Assembly (NCBI GenBank): GCA_017391665.1
Contig: JAFOXS010000311.1
Coordinates: forward strand, 1 to 15,104
Length of the DNA: 15,104 nt
Source: Alistipes sp.
GTDB taxonomy: Bacteria; Bacteroidota; Bacteroidia; Bacteroidales; Rikenellaceae
Reading direction: 5' to 3'
Shown: piece after piece, positions 5,691-14,710 of the stretch
Layout: every line of letters starts with the position of its first letter
Numbering within the stretch: position 1 is the first letter of the stretch
Made by a program: the position numbers and the translations under genes
The notes under the pieces: model-generated
The model's input: only the letters and a program-made list of their open reading frames with translations
Told to the model about the DNA's origin: nothing
Databases searched by the model: none

Positions 5691-8666
5691 GTGAAACTAA
5701 GAGCAACCATACTGAAGATTGCTTTCACGCTGGCGGCTACGCTGGTGGGAACGGTGGCCAGCGCCCAGTACTACAGTTGGGGTGCCGACCCAGCACGCTT
5801 TCGTTGGATGCAGTCACGAAGCGAGAACGCAAACGTCATATATCCCCAACACGCATCGCAGATCGGCAACTCGACACTCTACCTGACCGAGCGCATGCGT
5901 CCCTACATCGACTACGGCTTTACACTGCCGCCGCTCGACATACCCTTTGTCGTGCATCCCGAGAATATGAACTCGAATGGACTGGTGATGTGGCTGCCCA
6001 AGCGTGTGGAGTTCCTCTCCACGCCCGCCATCGACTCCTACTCGATGCCGTGGATCAAGCAGCTCGTGGCGCACGAGTACCGCCACGCGGCGCAGTACAA
6101 CAACCTCAACGTGGGTGTGGTGAAGTTCCTCAGTTATCTGATTGGCCAGCAGAGTTCTACCATAGGACTGATCTTCATGCCGCTATGGATGATGGAGGGC
6201 GATGCCACGATGAGCGAGACGCAGGCCTCATCGTTCGGCCGTGGCAAACAACCTCGTTTCACGCTGGAGTTTCGTGCCATGGGCAACATAGCCGACCGTT
6301 TCCGCAATACCGACAAGATCTTCAGCGGCTCCTATCGCGATTATATCCCCGACCACTATCAGCTGGGCTACCAGATGGTGGCGCATGGTAACCAGCTCGC
6401 CGGCCGCATTATGGCCAACGACATGGCGGCACTAGGTCCGCGCCGTCCGTGGATGATTGTGTCGGAGAACTGGCGCATGAAGCACCTCTTCGGATTTTCT
6501 ACGCGTGAGCTCTTCAGGGAAACATTCTCCTATCTGGCCGATTTCTGGGCAACGATACCCACACCCGACGACAGCAGCACACGACTCAATGCACCACGCA
6601 TGGAGAGCTACACCACATATGCCCACCCTATCGAGGTGGAGGACAAGATCGTAATGTTCAAGACCGATCTGGACAAGCCCACGCGACTGGTAGAGCTGAA
6701 TCCCGAGACGGGCGAGGAGCGTAGGCTCGCCTACACGGGAGTGGTGGCCACACGTCCGGCATACGACAAGGTGAACAACCGCATATGGTGGAGTGAATAT
6801 CGCCGCAGCACGATGTTCAAGCAGAAGGTGACCTCAACACTGCACTATCTCGACCTGGATAGCAAGCGTCCCCGCACACGACTCATGGGAGGACGCAATG
6901 CCCTCTACCCCACACCCGACGATGAGGGTGGTCTGGCATGGGTGGAGTACTCGGGTGATGGAATATACACTCTGCGACATGAACGTTGTGACGGCACCTT
7001 ACGCTCTCACTCTCTGCCCTTTGGACAGGAGGTGCACTCGATGGCATGGGATAATCTGTCGCGCCAGCACTACTGCATAATCACTGGCGACGAGGGTATG
7101 TGGATAGCACGCCTTGGCGAGGATGGTGGGATGGAGCAGGTAACCCGACCGGCATACATCACCATCAGCAACCTGCGTGCCCGCGATGGAAAACTATACT
7201 TCGGCTCGATTGAGTCGGGACGTGACGAGGTGCACTGTCTGGATCTGGCTTCAGGCAAGCAGTATCAGATCTCAGCCTCGACATATGGTTCGTTTGACCC
7301 TGCACCGACCGACGACGGACGGGTGCTGATGACCACCTACGACTCGATGGGCTACCACCCGTCGGTACAGCCTCTTGACAAGATAATTCGCGAGGTGGAG
7401 TACTCGCGTCTGCCACAGGATGTGGTCAATCCAAAACGTCAGCAGTGGGCTACAATCAATCTGGACACGGTGAGCCTCATCCCCTCGGATTCAACACTCG
7501 GCAAAATGGAAGTAAAGCAACGCCGCTACCGTAAGGGTCTGCATTTCTTTAACTTCCACAGCTGGGCGCCGCTGTCGTACAATCCATTTGCCATCAGCGA
7601 GGATGGAGCCATAAACATGAATCTCGGAGCAACCGTGATGACGCAGAATCTGCTCTCGTCGATGCAGGGATTCCTCAGCTACGGCTACTCACGTCGTACG
7701 AGTCACCTGATGAAAGCCGCATTCAGATATTATGGACTGGGGCCCACCATCAGCCTCACGGCAACGTATGGCGGCAGCCAGAACATATATCCAATCTATG
7801 TCTATAACCCCGAGACGCACAAGATTGAGTTCCCCGAGACTCCCTCGCGTGGAAAATTCTACGCCATAGGTCTTGACGTGCAGTTCCCACTCATGTTCCA
7901 GCGTGGCTACCACACCCGCTATCTGGTTGCAGATGTAGGATGGGAGTACTCGAACGGACTGGCGGCCAATACGGGCAAACTCTCGTTCGACGACGGAGGC
8001 ATAAGCAACGTGGCCACCATCGGCTACCAGAAGGGTATTCACCTGACCTCGTTCTCGCTTGGATTCCAGGATTTTGTACGCTCGGCACATCGCGACTTCG
8101 CTCCGCCCTGGGGCATAGTGGCAACGGCAACATACGCCATGAACCCCGCCAACGGCAGCTTCAGCGACCTGCTCTCGCTCTATGCCAAGGCCTACACCCC
8201 AGGCTTTGCCCGCCACAACAGTTTCACGCTGGCGATGGCCTACCAGACCTCGATAGGCGGATTCCAGAGCCAGGATGCCTTCTCGGCGCTGACCTTCAAG
8301 TCGGCCAAGCTACTGCCCCGAGGCTTTGACACCTCGCAGGTGGAGAATCGCAACCTCTTCTCGCTCTCGGCAAACTATCAGCTGCCCCTGTGCTACCCCG
8401 ACGGTGGCTGGCGCGGCATCATATACTTCAAGCGCATACGTCTCAACGCCGGCTTCGACATAGCCCGCTACGACCGCTCGCAGTTTATGACCGATGGCAC
8501 CCTGCGACACACGCCGCACTACATCAACTCGTGGGGAGGTGATCTGATTCTCGACGTGAATCTGCTTAGTCAGCCCGCAGCGGCGACTACGGCACTCAAG
8601 CTCTCGTTCTATCAACCCAGCGAGGGAGGATTCTATTTTGCGGCAGGTATGGAGCTGCCGTTTTAG
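5691..8666 (+). CDS. Exported HEYRH zinc-peptidase-like protein with propeller-like middle and C-terminal outer-membrane barrel
   Basis: I start this 991-residue protein at the GTG at 5691, because it immediately begins a signal peptide (KLRATILKIAFTLAATLVGTVASAQ). The open frame extends further upstream but overlaps sui1. Residues about 27-260 contain HEYRH at 128-132 followed by E169 in MMEGDA, which fits a gluzincin (peptidase MA-like) zinc site HExxH...E. Residues about 270-600 contain repeated strand-turn blocks such as LYPTPDDEGGLAWVEYSGDGIYTLR and ITGDEGMWIARLGEDGG, resembling TolB/WD-type propeller blades. Residues about 610-991 alternate amphipathic strands with aromatic girdles and end in FYFAAGMELPF, whose terminal Phe is typical of BAM-inserted barrels. 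I infer outer-membrane location with the other domains in the periplasm or at the surface. The substrate is unknown, and I recognise no named family with certainty. It is the second gene of the sui1 operon. Confidence 0.8.
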   Translation: MKLRATILKIAFTLAATLVGTVASAQYYSWGADPARFRWMQSRSENANVIYPQHASQIGNSTLYLTERMRPYIDYGFTLPPLDIPFVVHPENMNSNGLVMWLPKRVEFLSTPAIDSYSMPWIKQLVAHEYRHAAQYNNLNVGVVKFLSYLIGQQSSTIGLIFMPLWMMEGDATMSETQASSFGRGKQPRFTLEFRAMGNIADRFRNTDKIFSGSYRDYIPDHYQLGYQMVAHGNQLAGRIMANDMAALGPRRPWMIVSENWRMKHLFGFSTRELFRETFSYLADFWATIPTPDDSSTRLNAPRMESYTTYAHPIEVEDKIVMFKTDLDKPTRLVELNPETGEERRLAYTGVVATRPAYDKVNNRIWWSEYRRSTMFKQKVTSTLHYLDLDSKRPRTRLMGGRNALYPTPDDEGGLAWVEYSGDGIYTLRHERCDGTLRSHSLPFGQEVHSMAWDNLSRQHYCIITGDEGMWIARLGEDGGMEQVTRPAYITISNLRARDGKLYFGSIESGRDEVHCLDLASGKQYQISASTYGSFDPAPTDDGRVLMTTYDSMGYHPSVQPLDKIIREVEYSRLPQDVVNPKRQQWATINLDTVSLIPSDSTLGKMEVKQRRYRKGLHFFNFHSWAPLSYNPFAISEDGAINMNLGATVMTQNLLSSMQGFLSYGYSRRTSHLMKAAFRYYGLGPTISLTATYGGSQNIYPIYVYNPETHKIEFPETPSRGKFYAIGLDVQFPLMFQRGYHTRYLVADVGWEYSNGLAANTGKLSFDDGGISNVATIGYQKGIHLTSFSLGFQDFVRSAHRDFAPPWGIVATATYAMNPANGSFSDLLSLYAKAYTPGFARHNSFTLAMAYQTSIGGFQSQDAFSALTFKSAKLLPRGFDTSQVENRNLFSLSANYQLPLCYPDGGWRGIIYFKRIRLNAGFDIARYDRSQFMTDGTLRHTPHYINSWGGDLILDVNLLSQPAAATTALKLSFYQPSEGGFYFAAGMELPF

Positions 8667-8692
8667 AATATGAAAATAAATTCATATCTTTG
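8661..8692 (+). promoter_or_regulatory. pbp1A-asd promoter
   Basis: TATCTTTG (8685-8692) is an exact TAnnTTTG -7 element. TTTT (8661-8664), an imperfect -33, lies 20 bp upstream and overlaps the last codons of the preceding gene. Transcription would begin near 8698, about 24 bases before the ATG at 8722, and inside the inverted repeat described separately. Confidence 0.55.
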
Positions 8693-8709
8693 TACGTTTT
8701 ACAAACGTA
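8693..8709. repeat. Perfect 7-bp inverted repeat at the predicted transcription start of pbp1A
   Basis: TACGTTT (8693-8699) and AAACGTA (8703-8709) are exact reverse complements separated by TAC. The repeat starts on the base after the -7 element and ends 12 bases before the ATG. It could be a protein-binding site covering the start of transcription, or a weak hairpin at the 5' end of the mRNA. The symmetry is directly visible; the function is not. Confidence 0.55.
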
Positions 8710-8721
8710 AAATCAGTGAAG

Positions 8722-11130
8722 ATGGATATAAAGAGTTTTTTCAAGGATAGCAAACGGGTCGTACGCCTGATGTGGCTGGTGGTGATGGTTCCCGTAGCGA
8801 TGGGATTTCTGATGCTTACGCTGGCAGCGCTGGGCGCCTTCGGCCGTATGCCCTCATTCGAGGAGCTGGAGAACCCGAAGAGTAACCTGGCAACAGAGAT
8901 TTATGGCGACGACGGACACGTCATCGGCACCTTCTTCGTGCAGAACCGTTCATACGTTCAGTATGAGGAGCTCTTCCCGCAGGACTCGACACGCCACCTC
9001 ATTTTGGACGGACACCGTGTACCACCCGTTGTGGCGGCACTCATATCGACGGAGGATGTGCGTTTTCGCAACCACTCGGGAATTGATATTCCCTCGCTGT
9101 TCCGCGTGATGATCCGCACCATAGCCATGCGCGACCAGTCGCAGGGCGGTGGATCTACAATCACGCAGCAGGTGGCCAAGAACCTCTTCCCACGCGACAC
9201 CGTGCGCAACCGCAGCAAGGTTACCCGCACATGGAAACTTGTACAGTCGAAGTTCAAGGAGTGGATCACAGCACTCAAACTCGAGCATAACTACACCAAG
9301 GAGGAGATCGCGGCAATGTATCTCAACACGGTGGAGTATGGCTCCAACGCCTTCGGTATCAAGTCGGCCGCAAGCACCTTCTTTGGCAAGACTCCCGACG
9401 AGCTGAACATACAGGAGGCTGCCGTGCTGGTAGGTGTGGTGAATGCCCCCACGCGCTACTCGCCCGTGCGCAATCCCGAGAATGCTCTGGCACGACGCAA
9501 TCTGGTGATTAACCGTATGCGTGTATCGGGAGCTATTTCGCGCGAGGTGTGCGACTCACTCACGGCACTGCCCATCACGCTGAACTATCGCCCCATATCG
9601 CACAACGATGGCGAGGCTACATACTTCCGCGAGATGCTGCGTCAGGTGATGAACGCCGAGCGACCTACACGTCGCCAGTTCCTCACCGACTGGGACTACG
9701 AGCAGGCTGTAAAGGAGTATGACGAGAATCCCATCTACGGCTGGTGCAAGAAGAACAAGAAGGCCGACGGCACGGAGTATAACATCTACCGCGACGGTCT
9801 GCGAATATACACTACCATCAACCCCACCATGCAGCGCTATGCCGAGGAGGCTGTGCAGAAGCAGATGGAGACCGTAATCCAGCCCCGCATGGATGCTCAG
9901 GTTAGGCAGACTGGCGTTCTGTTCCAGGATATGGAGAAGGAGGAGGTCGAGGCACTCATCAAGCGAGCAATGCGCAACTCCGACCGCTACCGCGAGCACA
10001 AGAAGCTGGGTATGAGCGACAAGGATATCTACGCTTCATTCGAGAAGGAGTGCAAGATGCGTGTATTCACATTCAAGGGCGAGCGCGACACGTTGATGAC
10101 GCCGCGCGACTCGATCCTGCACCATAAGCGCATTATGCGAGCTTCGCTCGTAGCGATGGATCCCCGTTCGGGTCACGTGAAGGCGTATGTGGGAGGCCCC
10201 AACTTCCGCTACTTCAAGTACGATATGGCCAAGCAGGGCAAACGACAGATCGGCTCTACGGTGAAGCCCTTCATCTACACCTTCGCCATCGATCAGCTGG
10301 GTCTGAACCCCTGCGCTATGGCACCCAACCTGCCCGTCTCGATCGAGACACCCGCAGGTATATGGTCGCCCAAGGAGGCTGGAAACGTAGAGTATGACGG
10401 CGTGCTGCACCCGTTGTACTGGGGTCTGGCAAACTCGCGCAACAACTACTCGGCGTGGATTATGAAGCAGGCCAAGCAGCCCGAGACCGTGGCCGACTTC
10501 CTGCACAATATGGGTATCCGCAGCTACATCTACCCCGCATATGCATTGTGTCTGGGAGCTTTCGAGTCGAATGTATTTGAGCTGGTGAGCACCTACTCGA
10601 CCTTCGTCAATGAGGGTGTGCACATCGACCCCATATTCGTTACCCGCATCGAGGATCGTCAGGGTAACCTCATTTCGAGCTTCATCCCGCAGTCGCAGGA
10701 CGCTGTGAACAAACACACCGCCTACACGATGCTCACAATGCTTCAGCGCGTAATTACAGCCGGCACGGGTGGCCGTCTGGCATGGCAGTTCGGCATGGAG
10801 AATATGGATATCGGCGGTAAGACAGGTACCTCAAACGAGAACCGTGATGCATGGTTTATGTGCGTAACGCCTACGCTGGTGGCAGGTTCATGGGTAGGTG
10901 GTGAGGATCAGTCGGTACACCTGCGAGCACAGGGTGAGGGTAGCGTGATGGCTCTGCCCATCGTGGGCGAGTTCCTCAAGCGCTCGTACGACGATCCGCG
11001 TCTGGGTTTGAGCCGCAGTGCCAAGTTCTCACGTCCCGAGGGCTGGGTGGCATACGACTGCCCCAAGGAGATGATGCCCGAGGAGGGTGCTGCACAGCAG
11101 CAGATGGAGCCCGACGAGTTCTTCGATTAA
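8722..11130 (+). CDS. Class A penicillin-binding protein 1A (glycosyltransferase/transpeptidase)
   Basis: This bifunctional inner-membrane peptidoglycan synthase has 802 residues from the ATG at 8722 (a GTG two codons upstream is possible). A short cytoplasmic tail is followed by one transmembrane segment (about 15-38). The GT51 domain polymerises lipid II glycan: catalytic E111 in STEDVRFRNHSG, GGGSTITQQVAKNLF (from 142), then EIAAMYLNTVEYGSNAFGI and EAAVLVGVVNAPTRYSP. The transpeptidase domain cross-links stems: S512 and K515 in GSTVKPF (SxxK), SRN at 572-574, and KTGT at 700-703. Between the two domains lies a charged linker of about 90 residues (around 380-470) ending in MRVFTFKGERDTLMTPRDSI, a form I associate with Bacteroidota PBP1A. 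The C-terminus is a short acidic, Gln-rich tail. asd follows after 26 bp and is probably on the same transcript. Often annotated mrcA or ponA; I leave the symbol blank because bacteria of this phylum carry several paralogues. Confidence 0.95.
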   Translation: MDIKSFFKDSKRVVRLMWLVVMVPVAMGFLMLTLAALGAFGRMPSFEELENPKSNLATEIYGDDGHVIGTFFVQNRSYVQYEELFPQDSTRHLILDGHRVPPVVAALISTEDVRFRNHSGIDIPSLFRVMIRTIAMRDQSQGGGSTITQQVAKNLFPRDTVRNRSKVTRTWKLVQSKFKEWITALKLEHNYTKEEIAAMYLNTVEYGSNAFGIKSAASTFFGKTPDELNIQEAAVLVGVVNAPTRYSPVRNPENALARRNLVINRMRVSGAISREVCDSLTALPITLNYRPISHNDGEATYFREMLRQVMNAERPTRRQFLTDWDYEQAVKEYDENPIYGWCKKNKKADGTEYNIYRDGLRIYTTINPTMQRYAEEAVQKQMETVIQPRMDAQVRQTGVLFQDMEKEEVEALIKRAMRNSDRYREHKKLGMSDKDIYASFEKECKMRVFTFKGERDTLMTPRDSILHHKRIMRASLVAMDPRSGHVKAYVGGPNFRYFKYDMAKQGKRQIGSTVKPFIYTFAIDQLGLNPCAMAPNLPVSIETPAGIWSPKEAGNVEYDGVLHPLYWGLANSRNNYSAWIMKQAKQPETVADFLHNMGIRSYIYPAYALCLGAFESNVFELVSTYSTFVNEGVHIDPIFVTRIEDRQGNLISSFIPQSQDAVNKHTAYTMLTMLQRVITAGTGGRLAWQFGMENMDIGGKTGTSNENRDAWFMCVTPTLVAGSWVGGEDQSVHLRAQGEGSVMALPIVGEFLKRSYDDPRLGLSRSAKFSRPEGWVAYDCPKEMMPEEGAAQQQMEPDEFFD

Positions 11131-11156
11131 GTAAATTAGGTTAAAGGTTTTAAGAT

Positions 11157-12164
11157 ATGAGAATTGCTATCGTAGGCGCAAGTGGCGCCGTAGGTCAGGA
11201 GTTTCTGACCATCCTCAATGAGAGAGTGGATTTCCCCATCGATGAGTTGCTACTCTTCGGTTCGGAGCGCAGTGCGGGAACAAAGTATATGTTCCGTGGC
11301 AAGGAGGTAGAGGTGAAGCTTCTGCAGCACAACGACGACTTCAAGGGTGTGGATATAGCCCTCACGTCGGCTGGTGCCTCAACATCGAAGGAGTACTGGC
11401 AGACCATCACCAAGCATGGCGCGTTGATGATCGACAACTCGTCAGCATTCCGCATGGATGAGGATGTGCCCCTGGTTGTGCCCGAGGTAAATGCCGAGGA
11501 TGCGCTCAACACACCTCGAAATATTATCGCCAACCCCAACTGCACCACTATCCAGATGGTTGTGGCACTTAACGTAATAGAGAAGCTCTCGCACATCGAG
11601 ACCGTACACGTTGCTACCTACCAGTCAGCCAGTGGCGGTGGCGCACAGGCTATGGCCGAGCTCAAGCATCAGTACGAGCAGATTGTTGCAGGCGAGGAGC
11701 CTACGGTAAAGAAGTTTGCACATCAGTTGGCATACAACGTGATTCCACACATCGATGTCTTCACAGAGAACGACTATACGAAGGAGGAGATGAAGATGTT
11801 CAACGAGACTCGCAAGATTATGCACTCTGACATCAAGGTGTCAGCAACATGCGTGCGTGTGCCCGTGATGCGTGCCCACTCGGAGAGCATCTGGCTCCGC
11901 ACCGAGCGTAAGGTGTCGGCTGAGGAGGCTCGCGCAGCGTTTGCCAAGGCTGAGGGCGTGGTGCTCGTGGATGCTCCCGCCGAGAACAAGTATCCTATGC
12001 CACTGTTTATCGCCGGCAAGGATCCCGTATATGTAGGTCGTGTAAGAGAGGATGTGAGCGACGAGCGTGGTCTTACATTCTGGTGCGTAGCCGACCAGAT
12101 CAAGAAGGGTGCGGCGCTGAATGCGGTGCAGATCGCAGAGTGGATTATCAAGAACCGCAAGTAA
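11157..12164 (+). CDS. asd: Aspartate-semialdehyde dehydrogenase
   Basis: This 335-residue cytoplasmic enzyme reduces aspartyl-4-phosphate with NADPH to aspartate semialdehyde, the branch point to diaminopimelate/lysine and homoserine. The N-terminal NADP-binding domain begins [17 protein letters not shown] (GxxGxxG), with SER near residue 41-43 for the NADP phosphate. The catalytic cysteine is C129 in NPNCTT, followed by the [10 protein letters not shown] motif near 158-167. The dimerisation and catalytic half contains the conserved [12 protein letters not shown] segment (active-site histidine), and the protein ends with a helical tail. The gene follows pbp1A by 26 bp with no promoter motif between, so it is probably co-transcribed with it. 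Diaminopimelate or lysine in stem peptides ultimately depends on this step. A bidirectional terminator follows. Confidence 0.96.
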   Translation: MRIAIVGASGAVGQEFLTILNERVDFPIDELLLFGSERSAGTKYMFRGKEVEVKLLQHNDDFKGVDIALTSAGASTSKEYWQTITKHGALMIDNSSAFRMDEDVPLVVPEVNAEDALNTPRNIIANPNCTTIQMVVALNVIEKLSHIETVHVATYQSASGGGAQAMAELKHQYEQIVAGEEPTVKKFAHQLAYNVIPHIDVFTENDYTKEEMKMFNETRKIMHSDIKVSATCVRVPVMRAHSESIWLRTERKVSAEEARAAFAKAEGVVLVDAPAENKYPMPLFIAGKDPVYVGRVREDVSDERGLTFWCVADQIKKGAALNAVQIAEWIIKNRK

Positions 12165-12179
12165 GATTTTCTACATAAA

Positions 12180-12211
12180 AAAAAGCGAGATCCGAGGGTC
12201 TCGCTTTTTTT
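12180..12211. terminator. Bidirectional intrinsic terminator after asd
   Basis: GCGAGATC (12185-12192) pairs with GGTCTCGC (12197-12204), with one T-G wobble and a CGAG tetraloop. An A-run lies on the left and a run of seven T on the right. Both flanks suit termination, so it can serve asd on the plus strand and the convergent metallophosphoesterase operon on the minus strand, whose last stop codon lies 4 bases beyond. Confidence 0.9.
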
Positions 12212-12214
12212 GTT

Positions 12215-13216
12215 TTACTCTGTTTTCGGCATTATATTAACTATATAATACGCTCCCTGGGCATTGGCACCCACGGTGTAATGCGGGCGGCCGTTGATAA
12301 TATCCACGCCATAGGAGTGTACGTGGCCGGCAATCGAAGCCAACAGATTTGGTGCCGAGGTGGCCAGATCGTAGAACTCGTAATCGACCTCGGTGTGACC
12401 CTCCGTGGGCCACTGCTCGCGACGCTCGATCTTATAGTTCTTGTCGGTCGCAGCGCTCCAATCAGGATGGCCGATACCAAAACTAACCGAGCGAGAGGGA
12501 GCATAGAGCGGAATATGGTGCAGCAGAATGAACGGTTTGCCACTCTTCACCTCAGCCGCCACGGCGTCACGCTGTTCGGGAGTAATCTTATAGTTGGAAT
12601 CATCGACCAGAAGCAGTCTTACGCCACCCACCTCAACGGCATAGGCATCGGGGTCATTATCGCCAAAGAGCGACATCAGACGCTCCCCGCGCCACGTCTT
12701 TCGCAGACTCTCACTACTACCCTCCATGCCTTCGTAGTGCCAGTCGTGGTTGCCGCTGGTATAGTAGCAGGGAATAGCGACTGTATCCAGCACCTCGCCT
12801 ACCCACTCGACAGCTCGCTCCGAGGGGTAACTGACAATATCGCCCAGCATGGCAATAGCATCCACGTCGCGTTGCTGGGCAAGGCGTATGGTCGCAAGGA
12901 AAGACTCCTCGGGAGTTGTCTGTGCGCCCGTCTGAAAATGCTTTACCGAGTGGTAGGCACCCGCCATGCGGGCACTATACTCACGATAGGGCTCCTCGCG
13001 CTCATCGCTCATCCAGAGGTGCGTATCGGCAAAGACAATAAGGCGCACCGTGTCGCTCACCTCCGTAGAGTAGATGTTGATATTAGGCCCCGTAGAGGAG
13101 TATATCACCTCGGGGCCGGGCTTGGCACGCTGCAACCCCGAGAGGAGCTGCGGCAGGATAGCCAAAGTGAGGGCAACGAGTATGATGGACGGCAATAGAA
13201 GCAGAATCTTTTTCAT
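12215..13216 (-). CDS. Exported or membrane-anchored calcineurin-like metallophosphoesterase
   Basis: The protein has 333 residues. The N-terminus (MKKILLLLPSIILVALTLAILP) is one hydrophobic segment without a clear cleavage site, so it may be a signal anchor rather than a cleaved peptide; the domain would face the periplasm. The five metallophosphoesterase motifs are present in order: DTH (D64, H66), GD (125-126), GNHD (155-158), HH (233-234) and GHVH (297-300), forming a two-metal centre that hydrolyses phosphomono- or diesters. The substrate is not evident. An insert around 68-100 separates the first two motifs. It is the last gene of the cstA operon and begins 12 bases after the stop of the alpha/beta hydrolase gene. 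Confidence 0.9.
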   Translation of the reverse strand: MKKILLLLPSIILVALTLAILPQLLSGLQRAKPGPEVIYSSTGPNINIYSTEVSDTVRLIVFADTHLWMSDEREEPYREYSARMAGAYHSVKHFQTGAQTTPEESFLATIRLAQQRDVDAIAMLGDIVSYPSERAVEWVGEVLDTVAIPCYYTSGNHDWHYEGMEGSSESLRKTWRGERLMSLFGDNDPDAYAVEVGGVRLLLVDDSNYKITPEQRDAVAAEVKSGKPFILLHHIPLYAPSRSVSFGIGHPDWSAATDKNYKIERREQWPTEGHTEVDYEFYDLATSAPNLLASIAGHVHSYGVDIINGRPHYTVGANAQGAYYIVNIMPKTE

Positions 13217-13228
13217 CGCTGTGGGTGT

Positions 13229-14035
13229 TTATCGGCGCTGCTGGGGATTCTCGTGCTGGCGGATAAAGCGCAGAAGCAGGGCGTAGGCAGGATCGCACAT
13301 ATTGTGACCGTAGCCGTCCAACTCGTAGAGTGTAGCATCGGGGTGCTTAACGAGTTTGAAGACACGCATCATATAGGCATTCTCCTCATAGCGGCCGAGC
13401 ATCTCCATCTCACGGTCGCCAGTAATCATGAGGAAGGGAGCCGAATCGGCACGTACGTGGAACAGCGGAGCCAGCTCATCCACAACGGGCTGAGTGTTGG
13501 CAATACCGCGTGAGCGGCGCTCCTCGAAGTGAGTGATAGCCTGACCGCTGAAGGGGATAATGCCTGCCAGAGAGTTGGCGTCGATACCATAACGCTCCAG
13601 GCGAGCCTTCTCCAGACCTACCATGCTTACAAGGTAGCCACCTGCCGAGTGACCCGAGATATAGATCTTCTTGCTGCTGCCGCCATACTGCTCGATATTC
13701 TTGAATACCCAAGCTACAGCCGAGGCAGCATCATCTACGCACTGCGTAACCTTAACGTTGGGAGAGAAGCGGTAACCAACGCCCACAACGACATACTGTC
13801 CATTGAGCAGCGCCTCGGGAATCTCACGCTTACCACCCGTGAGGCCACCACCGTGGAACCAGACGATAACGGGAGCATCCTGCGCGCCCTCGGGCGAGGC
13901 GATATCCATACGGCACATTGTAGAGGCGTAGTCGTCATCCGCACGATAAACAATGTCGCGGCTATACTTATACTCAGCCGCACTCAAACCAGTGGCGAAG
14001 ATTAAAGCCACCATAAAAAGGAAAAATCTCTTCAT
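13229..14035 (-). CDS. Secreted alpha/beta hydrolase (HSL/BD-FAE-like esterase)
   Basis: This 268-residue protein has a signal peptide (MKRFFLFMVALIFATGLSAAE). The mature part has all features of a serine alpha/beta hydrolase with a hormone-sensitive-lipase-like arrangement: oxyanion motif HGGG (61-64), nucleophile S130 in GHSAGG, acid D207 in ITGDREM and H244 in GYGHNM. Similar exported carboxylesterases act on acyl or aryl esters; the substrate cannot be told here. The start at 14035 is the only one giving the signal peptide. The gene lies 5 bases after the helical protein gene and 12 bases before the metallophosphoesterase gene, so the three are translated from one message. Two consecutive exported hydrolases after a transporter gene suggest a periplasmic scavenging role, which is inference. 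Confidence 0.9.
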   Translation of the reverse strand: MKRFFLFMVALIFATGLSAAEYKYSRDIVYRADDDYASTMCRMDIASPEGAQDAPVIVWFHGGGLTGGKREIPEALLNGQYVVVGVGYRFSPNVKVTQCVDDAASAVAWVFKNIEQYGGSSKKIYISGHSAGGYLVSMVGLEKARLERYGIDANSLAGIIPFSGQAITHFEERRSRGIANTQPVVDELAPLFHVRADSAPFLMITGDREMEMLGRYEENAYMMRVFKLVKHPDATLYELDGYGHNMCDPAYALLLRFIRQHENPQQRR

Positions 14036-14040
14036 AATAT

Positions 14041-14709
14041 TTATGCTTTTTTAATAGTTTTCAGGAAGTTGGCATTACGTTCCCAGAGCGGAGCCGTAGC
14101 AAAGAACAGCTCGCGGGCCTCGGTACGCTGCGAGGGGCGCTCCGACTGGCTATCGGCCAGATACTCCTCATCGATGGGATGCTCGTCGGCAAGAAACTCC
14201 TCCAGCCACACCTTATGTCGCGAGCGCAGCGTTCGCAATGCGTCGCGATCCACACCTCCCGTGCGGCGATACTCGGCCCAGAGGGTGAGCAGATGGTACT
14301 CGGGCGTCTTTGACGATATGCTGAAGAGCATCTCCTCCAGGCAGTCGAAATCCTCCAGCTCGACATAGCCGAAGGCCAGTGGGACACTCACACTCATGTG
14401 ATCCTCCTCATCCACTGCAAGCAGAATCTCCCACAGAGCAACGGCCGTCTCCACTTCGCCCACGATGAACTGATCGGCGCCAGCGGCATAGAGCAGCTCC
14501 ATAGCAGCACGTGTGGGGCGATCCTCCCAATCAAGATGCACATCCTCATCACCGAGTGCATCAACCAGACGCTGCACTGCCTCGAAACGCATATCGGCGG
14601 CAGCAGCCCACGACTCCTTCTCCTGCTCGCGTGAGCGACGCAGTTCATCCTTCAATCCGGCCACATGCCAGAGTCCCGAAGAGGAGGGATTTATAGTAAT
14701 TCTTGCCAT
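14041..14709 (-). CDS. Acidic helical protein of unknown function, TPR-like
   Basis: I do not recognise this 222-residue protein. It has no signal peptide or membrane segment and is strongly acidic and helical. The middle (about 55-165) contains helix pairs such as MELLYAAGADQFIVGEVETAVALWEILLAVDEED and PLAFGYVELEDFDCLEEMLFSI, which resemble degenerate TPR/solenoid repeats; the GYVELED and YHLLTLWAEYRRTGG segments look like repeat turns. The N-terminus has a charged, possibly coiled stretch (LKDELRRSREQEKESWAAAADMRFEAVQRL). It starts 1 base after the cstA stop codon, which suggests translational coupling and perhaps a cytoplasmic partner role for CstA. The next gene begins 5 bases after its stop. 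Confidence 0.75.
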   Translation of the reverse strand: MARITINPSSSGLWHVAGLKDELRRSREQEKESWAAAADMRFEAVQRLVDALGDEDVHLDWEDRPTRAAMELLYAAGADQFIVGEVETAVALWEILLAVDEEDHMSVSVPLAFGYVELEDFDCLEEMLFSISSKTPEYHLLTLWAEYRRTGGVDRDALRTLRSRHKVWLEEFLADEHPIDEEYLADSQSERPSQRTEARELFFATAPLWERNANFLKTIKKA

Positions 14710-14710
14710 A

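Noticed and set aside
7689..8216. A 175-codon minus-strand open frame inside the barrel-protein gene.
   Set aside because: The plus-strand frame shows a signal peptide, motifs and barrel periodicity throughout, while the antisense frame has no motif or leader.
9850..10130. The charged linker between the two enzymatic domains of PBP1A as a novel inserted domain.
   Set aside because: To my knowledge similar linkers with the VFTFKG.RDT.MTP.DSI pattern are usual in Bacteroidota class A PBPs, so it is probably a lineage trait.
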